DNA of 27,681 bases from DATKSS01 sp035533335 (lineage in GTDB: Bacteria; Chloroflexota; Dormibacteria; Dormibacterales; Dormibacteraceae): positions 1-27,681 of the forward strand of contig DATLUC010000021.1 in assembly GCA_035533335.1 (NCBI GenBank). The letters run 5' to 3'. Below the pieces are notes generated by a model. That model had not been told where the DNA came from. It was given only the letters and a program-made list of their open reading frames with translations, and ran no database searches. Both the position numbers and the translations under genes were made by a program. Shown in pieces: positions 22,434-27,681 of this stretch (the first letter of the stretch is position 1; every line of letters starts with the position of its first letter).

Positions 22434-22964
22434 TCAGGGCTCCAGCGACTTCTCGAGCTGCTCGATGTGCAGCTCGAGGTGGGCCACCAGCGGCAGGCGG
22501 GCGATCTCCTCCGCGGTCATCATCGTCCCGTCCTCCAACCGCGCGGCGCGGCGCAGGGCCCTTGGCTCGACCGTCCGCAGCGTGTCGATCGAGCGTCGGT
22601 GGTCGGAAAGCGCCATGCGCAGCAGCTCCGCCGGATCGAGCGTGGCCATCTGCTCGCCGAAGACGTCGCGCACGTTGACGTTCTCGAGCAGGTTGAGCTC
22701 GGTCATCTGGCCGCTCGAGATCTTGTGCACCAGGACGCCGTAGAACTTCGACAGCACCGCGATGTGCGCGAGGACCTCGTGGCTGCTCCAGGCGCCGTCG
22801 CCATGCCCGGAGATGATGCGCGGGCCGAGCGCGGCGAGCTTCGCAGACGCTTTCTCGAGCCGGTCGGCGAGCAGCCCGCGCTCATGGTCGATGAACTCGT
22901 CCATGAAACCCTGGACATCGGTCGGGGTGAACGCCGTGCTCTCTATTTTCATTGTCGCCCCCAT
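22434..22964 (-). CDS. DinB-like four-helix-bundle protein
   Basis: 176 residues, all helical. The metal-type histidines of the DinB/YfiT superfamily are visible: WSSHEVLAHIAVL (H62, H67) and near the C-terminus HLELHIEQLEKSL. The central part contains DHRRSIDTLRTVEPRALRR. Superfamily members include damage-inducible proteins of unknown function and thiol (bacillithiol/mycothiol)-dependent transferases or hydrolases. Two ATGs are possible: 22964 (MGATMKIES) and 22952 (MKIES). I chose the first because a GATTGT box lies 7 nt before it; the second is preceded by GGGGGCG. Divergent from dienelactone hydrolase through a palindromic 18-bp gap; biochemical role unknown. Confidence 0.83.
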   Translation of the reverse strand: MGATMKIESTAFTPTDVQGFMDEFIDHERGLLADRLEKASAKLAALGPRIISGHGDGAWSSHEVLAHIAVLSKFYGVLVHKISSGQMTELNLLENVNVRDVFGEQMATLDPAELLRMALSDHRRSIDTLRTVEPRALRRAARLEDGTMMTAEEIARLPLVAHLELHIEQLEKSLEP

Positions 22965-22966
22965 CT

Positions 22967-22981
22967 AGTGGACAATCCACT
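22967..22981. promoter_or_regulatory. Palindrome between dinB-like and dienelactone hydrolase genes
   Basis: AGTGGA-CAA-TCCACT is a perfect inverted repeat occupying nearly all of the 18 bp between the divergent start codons. Its centre contains GACAAT (22971-22976) on the plus strand, ending 7 nt before the hydrolase ATG, and GATTGT (22977-22972) on the minus strand, ending 7 nt before the DinB-like ATG. It could be operator, bidirectional promoter, or both. Confidence 0.48.
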
Positions 22982-22982
22982 C

Positions 22983-23720
22983 ATGTGCTACTCAGACGAC
23001 GCAAGGGTACCTCTACCTCCGATCAGCGGCGGCGCGGCCGACCAGGGCGATTTCGAGCTGACGTCCGCGGACGGCACCAGGTTCGGTGCCCATTTCGCGC
23101 GGGCTTCGAAGCCAACGGGGGCCGGGATGGTGGTCATGCCCGACGTGCGAGGCCTGCACCACTTCTACAAGGAGCTCGCGCTGCGTTTCGCCGAAGCCGG
23201 CGTCGACGCGGTCGCGATCGATTATTTCGGGCGCACTGCCGGCGTCGGTGAGCGGGGCGAGGATTTCGAGTACCGGCCTCACGTCGAGCAGACCACGCCC
23301 GAGCACATCCGCGATGACGTGGCCGCCGCGGTGGCGTATTTGAAATCGAAGGACGGCGGCGCGGTCAACTCGATCTTCACCGTCGGATTCTGCTTTGGTG
23401 GCTCGAGCTCCTGGAACCAGTCGGCCGGCGGACACGGGCTCAAGGGCTGCATCGGCTTCTATGGCCGGCCGGAGCGCAGCGAGCCGTTCATGTCGAAGAT
23501 GGAGGCCCCCCTGCTGATGCTCATCGCGGGGGCAGACTTCACGCCCCAGGAAGCTTTCCAGCAGTTCGATAAGCAGCTCACGGAGGCCAAAGTGCCGCAC
23601 GAGATGCACATCTACGAGGGCGCTCCGCACAGCTTCTTCGACCGCACCTTCGCGGAGTGGAAGGATGCTTGTGACGACGCGTGGCGGCGCATGCTGGCCT
23701 TCATCAAGAAGGAGAGCTGA
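22983..23720 (+). CDS. Dienelactone hydrolase family alpha/beta hydrolase
   Basis: 245 residues. Catalytic triad Cys-Asp-His as in dienelactone hydrolases: nucleophile GFCFGG (C137), AGADF (D185) and GAPHSF (H216). GMVVMPDVRGLHHFYKELA gives the oxyanion region, and VDAVAIDYFGRTAG follows. No signal peptide. Family members open dienelactones in chlorocatechol breakdown, but many bacterial paralogues have other ester or thioester substrates. ATG at 22983 lies exactly 7 nt after a GACAAT box, suggesting leaderless mRNA. The 49-nt gap after it holds the promoter of the PucR gene. It is a single-gene unit paired divergently with the DinB-like gene. Confidence 0.92.
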   Translation: MCYSDDARVPLPPISGGAADQGDFELTSADGTRFGAHFARASKPTGAGMVVMPDVRGLHHFYKELALRFAEAGVDAVAIDYFGRTAGVGERGEDFEYRPHVEQTTPEHIRDDVAAAVAYLKSKDGGAVNSIFTVGFCFGGSSSWNQSAGGHGLKGCIGFYGRPERSEPFMSKMEAPLLMLIAGADFTPQEAFQQFDKQLTEAKVPHEMHIYEGAPHSFFDRTFAEWKDACDDAWRRMLAFIKKES

Positions 23721-23756
23721 CTTCTTCGACCTCGAGTCCTAAAGCCGGCCCACTCG

Positions 23757-23762
23757 TATAGT
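23757..23762 (+). promoter_or_regulatory. -10 box of the PucR gene (leaderless)
   Basis: TATAGT, matching TATAAT at five of six bases, ends 8 nt before the GTG at 23770, so transcription would begin at or one base before the start codon. No ribosome site is present between them. Confidence 0.52.
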
Positions 23763-23769
23763 CAGGCCC

Positions 23770-25053
23770 GTGGCAAAAGTGGCCGTCAAGGCCAAGCTGA
23801 GCGCCCGGACGGCGCCCACTCTTCCACCCGGGCTGATGGCCGACCTCGAGCGCCGCCGCGCCGGGATGGCGCGGCATATGGCCCGAGCCGTCGTGGGCCT
23901 GGTCAGCTGGGACGACTCCACGGGTGTGCCGCCGCAGCGGTCCGCGATCGTGCGCGCCTGCGAAGCCGGCCTCGATTTGTTCCTCTCCACCGCCCGCGAA
24001 GCCAGACCGGCCACCAACGAGGAGCTGCGGCGCGTCGCCCAGCTCGGCATCCTGCAGGCGCGCAGCAGCCAGTCGGTCGAGCCGATCCTCGCGGCTTATC
24101 GAATCGCTGCCCGCGTCGCCTGGGACGAGATCCTGCGGTCCTGGCGCGACCATACCGAGGCCACGCCCGAAGCGATCATGGTCACCGCCAACTACGTTTT
24201 TGCCGCGCTGGACCAGGTCGCGGCCGAGGTGACCAAGACCTACCTCCACGCGCGAGAGCAGCACATGCACCGAGGCACGCGCGCGCATGCCCGGCTGTTC
24301 CACGCCCTGATTAGCGACAGCTTCGACTCCGAGCTCGAGCTGCAGAAGCAGGCGCTGGCGCTCAACATGCCCATCGCGGCCACGGGCTACGTCTCGGTGG
24401 TCTGCAAGCTCATCAGCGGCAACCGCGACAGCGAGCGCGGGGGCGATGTGCTGGCGGAGGTCGCTTCATCGCTCGATCTCCCGCGCGGGGCCATCCAGCA
24501 CGCTACCGACCCGAGCACGCTCGTGGTGCTGTGGCCGGCCGAGTCCGGCGTCGGCGTCGACCAGGGCCGGCAGTTCGCGCTCCAGCTCCAGGAGGAGGTG
24601 GCGCGGCGCTCCGGCACGGCACGCGCGCGGGTACGCGCGGGGGTGGGTGGCTACCACGCCGGTCTGCGCGGAATCTCACGCTCATACCTCGAAGCCCAGC
24701 AGGCGATCGAGACCGGCCGCAAGCTGCGCCCGGAAGCGGTCGTGCACGGCCACGACGAGGTCATCCCCCACCTCGTCCTCGCCCAGAATCCGAGGCTGGC
24801 GGAGCGATTCGTCGCGCACACCCTCGGTCCCCTCATGGATCCCAAGGTCCGCCACCGCGAATCGCTGCTCGAAACCCTGGAGGCCTACCTCGGCCGCGGC
24901 TCCGTGAAAGACGCCGCCGCGGAGCTCGAGCTGCATCGCCACACCGTGCTCTACCGGCTCGACAAGCTTCGCGAGCTGCTCGGCGGTGATCTTGACTCGC
25001 CTCCCGCCCGGTGGCGCCTCCAGCTGGCCCTGGATCTCCGAAAGTTGCTCTAG
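23770..25053 (+). CDS. PucR-type transcriptional regulator, probable regulator of the fab genes
   Basis: 427 residues. N-terminal helical sensor-like region (about 20-170), a central GGDEF-like/CdaR middle domain with RVRAGVGGYHAGLRGISRSYLEAQQAI (about 285-312), and a C-terminal PucR helix-turn-helix: LLETLEAYLGRG, then SVKDAAAELELHRHTVLYRLDKLRELLG. In actinobacteria a PucR-like regulator (FasR) sits immediately upstream of the FAS-II genes and activates them by sensing long-chain acyl products; this gene stands in the same position ahead of fabF-acpP-fabH. GTG start fixed by a TATAGT box just upstream. No transmembrane segment, so a cytoplasmic DNA-binding protein. FasR function is inference from position. 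Confidence 0.92.
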   Translation: MAKVAVKAKLSARTAPTLPPGLMADLERRRAGMARHMARAVVGLVSWDDSTGVPPQRSAIVRACEAGLDLFLSTAREARPATNEELRRVAQLGILQARSSQSVEPILAAYRIAARVAWDEILRSWRDHTEATPEAIMVTANYVFAALDQVAAEVTKTYLHAREQHMHRGTRAHARLFHALISDSFDSELELQKQALALNMPIAATGYVSVVCKLISGNRDSERGGDVLAEVASSLDLPRGAIQHATDPSTLVVLWPAESGVGVDQGRQFALQLQEEVARRSGTARARVRAGVGGYHAGLRGISRSYLEAQQAIETGRKLRPEAVVHGHDEVIPHLVLAQNPRLAERFVAHTLGPLMDPKVRHRESLLETLEAYLGRGSVKDAAAELELHRHTVLYRLDKLRELLGGDLDSPPARWRLQLALDLRKLL

Positions 25054-25062
25054 ACAGGGGTT

Positions 25063-25081
25063 TTAGGACACCGCGTCCTAA
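25063..25081. promoter_or_regulatory. Inverted repeat upstream of fabF, candidate PucR-regulator site
   Basis: TTAGGAC (25063-25069) and GTCCTAA (25075-25081) are perfect 7-bp arms around a 5-nt centre. A further CCTAA half-site lies at 25091-25095. The repeat is about 65 bp upstream of the predicted fabF transcription start, an activator-like position. It could alternatively be a weak terminator for the PucR gene, but there is no T run after it. Confidence 0.5.
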
Positions 25082-25106
25082 TACTCGGGCCCTAATTACC
25101 ACCTTC

Positions 25107-25124
25107 GGCCAGTGTGTATTGGCC
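25107..25124. promoter_or_regulatory. Inverted repeat over the fabF -35 region
   Basis: GGCCA (25107-25111) and TGGCC (25120-25124) flank 8 nt. With the -10 box at 25135-25140, the -35 position falls inside this repeat, so a bound protein could either substitute for the missing -35 contacts or block polymerase. Short arms keep confidence low. Confidence 0.33.
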
Positions 25125-25134
25125 CTGACGTCCG

Positions 25135-25140
25135 TATGCT
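25135..25140 (+). promoter_or_regulatory. -10 box of fabF-acpP-fabH (leaderless)
   Basis: TATGCT ends exactly 7 nt before the ATG at 25147, predicting that transcription begins on the A of the start codon. This selects that ATG over the GTG two codons upstream. Confidence 0.52.
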
Positions 25141-25146
25141 GTGGCT

Positions 25147-26409
25147 ATGGCATCCAGCTTCAACGGTCGACGCGTGGCCGTCACCGGCATGGGCTTTGTG
25201 ACCCCGATCGGCAACGACCTGGAGACGGTCTGGTCGAACATGATCGAAGGCGTCTCGGGCATCGGCCGGATTACGCATTTCGACACCGCGATCTTCGACT
25301 GCAAGATCGCCGGCGAGGTCAAGGGGTTCAATCCCGAGGACTACATGGACCGCAAGACCGCCCGTCACATCGGGCGCTATTGCCAGTTCGCGCTGGCGGC
25401 CTCCAAGCAGGCCCTCGCGCAGTCCGGCCTCGAGCCGGGCGAGATGGACCCCGACGACGTCGGTGTGATCGTCAGCTCCGGCATCGGCGGGATGGAGGAG
25501 ATCGAGAAGAGCCACACGCAGTTGATGGAACGAGGCCCCAGGCGCATCAGCCCGTTCACCGTCCCGATGATGATCGCCGACATGGCCGCCGGCATCGTCG
25601 CGATCCACACGCATGCCGGGGGTCCGAACTACGCGATCGTCAGCGCGTGCGCATCGGGCTCGCACGGCATCGGCGAAGCCTCGGAGATCATCAAGCGCGG
25701 GGACGCGGTGGCGATGCTGGCCGGCGGCTCCGAAGCGACGATCACGCCCCTGACGATGGGCGCGTTCAGCCAGATCAAGGCGGTCAGCGAACGCAACGAC
25801 GAGCCCGAGAAAGCCTGCCGGCCATTCGACATCAACCGTGACGGCTTCGTCATGAGCGAGGGATCCGTGATGCTCGTCCTTGAAGAGATGGATCACGCGA
25901 AAAAGCGCGGGGCCAAGATCTTCGCCGAGATCGCCGGCTATGGAGCGAGCGCCGACATGTACCACTTCACCGCTCCACAGCCGGAGGGCAAGGGCGCGAT
26001 CCGCGCCATGCGGCGCGCGCTCGAGAAGAGCGGAGTGGAGCTGTCCGACGTCGGTTACATCAACGCCCACGGGACCTCGACCAAGCTGGGCGACCTCGCC
26101 GAGACCAAGGCCATCAAAGCGGTGTTCGGCGACCACGCGCACAAGCTCGCGGTCAGCTCGACCAAGTCGGTCCACGGTCACCTGCTCGGAGCCGCCGGCG
26201 CCATCGAGGCCGCTGCGTGCATCCTCGCGCTCGACCGCGGCCTGCTGCCGCCCACCATCAACCTGGACGACCCGGACCCGGAGTGCGACCTCGACTACGT
26301 GCCCAACAAGGCGCGCAAGGCGGACATCAAGGTGGCCATGTCGAACTCGTTCGGCTTCGGCGGCCACAACGCGACCCTCGTCATCAAAGGCCCAAAGGCC
26401 ATCAACTAA
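25147..26409 (+). CDS. fabF: 3-oxoacyl-ACP synthase II (KAS II)
   Basis: 420 residues, full length. The Cys-His-His triad of condensing enzymes is complete: SACASGSH (C168), INAHGTST (H308) and STKSVHGHLLGA (H343), and the glycine-rich C-terminal SNSFGFGGHNATLV is present. It elongates acyl-ACP by decarboxylative condensation with malonyl-ACP in type II fatty acid synthesis, in the cytoplasm. Two starts are possible: GTG 25141 and ATG 25147; the ATG is preferred because the -10 box ends 7 nt before it. First gene of fabF-acpP-fabH, preceded by a PucR regulator and two inverted repeats. An equivalent enzyme in polyketide synthesis is less likely given the single KAS and the adjacent fabH. Confidence 0.96.
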   Translation: MASSFNGRRVAVTGMGFVTPIGNDLETVWSNMIEGVSGIGRITHFDTAIFDCKIAGEVKGFNPEDYMDRKTARHIGRYCQFALAASKQALAQSGLEPGEMDPDDVGVIVSSGIGGMEEIEKSHTQLMERGPRRISPFTVPMMIADMAAGIVAIHTHAGGPNYAIVSACASGSHGIGEASEIIKRGDAVAMLAGGSEATITPLTMGAFSQIKAVSERNDEPEKACRPFDINRDGFVMSEGSVMLVLEEMDHAKKRGAKIFAEIAGYGASADMYHFTAPQPEGKGAIRAMRRALEKSGVELSDVGYINAHGTSTKLGDLAETKAIKAVFGDHAHKLAVSSTKSVHGHLLGAAGAIEAAACILALDRGLLPPTINLDDPDPECDLDYVPNKARKADIKVAMSNSFGFGGHNATLVIKGPKAIN

Positions 26410-26422
26410 TCAGGAGTTAGCC

Positions 26423-26680
26423 ATGCCAACCCAACTCGTCTTCAAAGAGCTCCAGGACCTCGCGGGTGAGATCCTCGGGGTCGATTCGGACCAGGTGCAG
26501 CTCGACAAGAGTTTCGCCAAAGACCTCGCCGCGGATTCCCTCGACCTCGTCGAACTCATCGCCGCCGTGGAGGACAAGTACGACGTCGAGCTGCCCGAAG
26601 AGGAGCTCGAGAAGATGAAAACCATCGGCGATCTGTGGAAGTTCCTGGAGCAGAAGACCGCCGAGCGGCTAGAGGCCTGA
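26423..26680 (+). CDS. acpP: Acyl carrier protein
   Basis: 85 residues, acidic. The phosphopantetheine attachment site is AADSLDLVEL (Ser39), with the usual helix II acidic face, and KYDVELPEEELEKMKTIGDL in the second half is typical of fatty-acid ACPs. It carries the growing acyl chain between FabF, FabH and the other FAS-II enzymes. ATG with a CAGGAG ribosome site, 13 nt after fabF and 6 nt before fabH, so the three genes form one operon. The window does not contain the holo-ACP synthase that would load it. Confidence 0.97.
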   Translation: MPTQLVFKELQDLAGEILGVDSDQVQLDKSFAKDLAADSLDLVELIAAVEDKYDVELPEEELEKMKTIGDLWKFLEQKTAERLEA

Positions 26681-26686
26681 GCTGAG

Positions 26687-27681
26687 ATGGCGATAACCAA
26701 CGCATACCGCACGCGGTCGGGCGCGGTACCGCTGCGCTCGTTCAAGGCCAACGGAAGGCCCAGCGCCATCGCCGGCGTCGGCGCTTACGCGCCCGAGAAA
26801 GTGATCACCAACTTCGACCTCGAGAAGATGATGGACACGTCGGACCAGTGGATCAGGGAGCGGACCGGAATCCACAAGCGCCATATCGCCGAGCCTGGAA
26901 CGACCACGCTGGAGCTTGCCACCAAGGCCGCGCGCGCCGCGCTCGACTCCGCCGGCATCAAGGCCGAGGACCTCGACATGATCCTGGTCGGCACGTCGTC
27001 ACCGGACGGGCCGTTCCCGTCCATCGCATGTCGCATCCAGGACGCGCTCGACGCTCCGGGCGCCGTGGCGTGGGACACGCTGGCCGCCTGCACCAGCTTC
27101 ATGTACGGCCTGTCGATCGCAGACTCGTTCATTGCGACCGAGCGGGCCGACAACGTGCTCGTGATCGGCGCCGAGGTTCTGTCACGGATGCTCGACTATG
27201 GGAATCGTGGCACCGCCGTGATCTTCGGCGACGGCGCCGGCGCTGCGGTCGTTCGACCGGCGCCGAAGGGAGCTGGTTTCCTCAGCTGGTGTCTCGGATC
27301 GGACGGGCGCGGCTACGCGCAGGTGACCTGCGGCAACATCGAGAAGGGCGCCTACGCGGCCCAGGATGCGCACCCCTACATCGAGATGGTCGGACCCGAC
27401 GTCTTCAAGTTCGCGGTCGACATCTTCATCAGGCAGGCGAACGAGGTCTGCAGCAAGGCTGGAGTGGCGATGGAGGACATCGACCTCTGGGTCCCCCACC
27501 AGGCCAACTTCCGCATCATCGACGCCGCCGCGCGACGCATCGGTCTGCCTCTCGAGCGGGTCGCGATCAACATCGACGAGTACGGCAACACGTCCAGCGC
27601 CTCGATCCCGATCGCGCTGGAGGAGGCCGTTCGCAACGGTCGAATCAAATCTGGCGACCATGTCCTGCTCGCCGGCTTCGG
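26687..27681 (+). CDS. fabH: 3-oxoacyl-ACP synthase III (KAS III), cut at its 3' end by the window
   Basis: 331 codons are present and the frame is open to the last base, stopping in LLAGFG, within the usual C-terminal glycine-rich motif, so nearly all is here. Catalytic triad: LAACTSFMYGL (C135), VPHQANFRII (H271) and EYGNTSSAS (N301). TSDQWIRERTGIHKR is the typical N-terminal signature. It starts fatty acid synthesis by condensing acyl-CoA with malonyl-ACP. Unusually, about 26 polar, basic residues precede the normal N-terminus (which here is AIAGVGAYAPEKVIT), and there is no alternative start codon between the ATG at 26687 and that point. Six nt after acpP, with only a weak ribosome site, so probably translationally coupled. 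Confidence 0.95.
   Translation, partial: MAITNAYRTRSGAVPLRSFKANGRPSAIAGVGAYAPEKVITNFDLEKMMDTSDQWIRERTGIHKRHIAEPGTTTLELATKAARAALDSAGIKAEDLDMILVGTSSPDGPFPSIACRIQDALDAPGAVAWDTLAACTSFMYGLSIADSFIATERADNVLVIGAEVLSRMLDYGNRGTAVIFGDGAGAAVVRPAPKGAGFLSWCLGSDGRGYAQVTCGNIEKGAYAAQDAHPYIEMVGPDVFKFAVDIFIRQANEVCSKAGVAMEDIDLWVPHQANFRIIDAAARRIGLPLERVAINIDEYGNTSSASIPIALEEAVRNGRIKSGDHVLLAGF

Noticed and set aside
25063..25081. Intrinsic terminator of the PucR gene
   Set aside because: Hairpin arms are AT-containing and short and no T run follows, so an operator is more likely; kept as a regulatory repeat instead.
25096..26367. 423-codon minus-strand frame opposite fabF
   Set aside because: Shadow of fabF, which has an intact catalytic triad; it would also run through the fabF promoter region.
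1..27681. Mobile element, defence island, CRISPR array, tRNA or rRNA
   Set aside because: No transposase, integrase, terminal repeats, spaced direct-repeat array or recognisable structural RNA seen; the CPBP protease and helicase-nucleases alone do not make a defence locus.

Overview
The window is high-GC bacterial chromosome, densely packed and coding on both strands. It resembles an actinobacterium or a related Terrabacteria lineage such as Ca. Dormibacterota. Reasons: an adenosine kinase of the mycobacterial AdoK type, an adjacent pair of UvrD helicase/RecB-like nuclease genes as in AdnAB, a PucR-type regulator directly ahead of FAS-II genes, many GTG starts, and TANNNT -10 boxes placed about 7 nt before start codons (leaderless-type promoters). 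The phylum is an inference. I saw no tRNA, rRNA, CRISPR array, insertion sequence or phage gene.

Region 1 (1-6432, minus strand) is a catabolic cluster. In transcription order it holds an MFS transporter, an FAD oxidoreductase fused to a GcvT-type folate domain (dimethylglycine/sarcosine dehydrogenase family), a choline-kinase-like phosphotransferase, a GntR/FCD regulator with its own promoter and an operator-like direct repeat, a metallophosphoesterase, and the start of an APC-type permease. It looks like uptake, phosphorylation and oxidative demethylation of an N-methylated amine; the substrate is unknown.

Region 2 (6516-12071) holds an ABC-2 exporter (ATPase plus permease), a CPBP intramembrane protease, a single-cysteine DsbA-like protein, and two divergent polytopic glycosyltransferases (GT39-like and GT87-like).

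Region 3 (12105-18690) is a likely operon of two ~1,020-1,070-residue helicase-nucleases overlapping by ATGA, followed by a ~100-residue protein of unknown function. This fits an AdnAB-like double-strand-break end-resection machine.

Region 4 (18687-19302) is a self-contained unit: a near-consensus sigma70-type promoter nested in direct and inverted repeats, a strong Shine-Dalgarno, a small basic phasin/histone-like protein and a strong intrinsic terminator. It looks built for high, regulated expression.

Region 5 (19330-23720) holds an adenosine-kinase-like PfkB enzyme, a second ABC-2 exporter, a HIT hydrolase, a DinB-like protein and a dienelactone hydrolase. Two of its divergent gene pairs appear to start from -10 boxes that overlap back to back.

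Region 6 (23770-27681) is a PucR-type regulator followed, after an intergenic region with two inverted repeats, by fabF-acpP-fabH (fabH cut by the window end). This is the elongation/initiation core of type II fatty acid synthesis, probably controlled by the PucR protein. No stretch longer than 300 bases lacks a gene.
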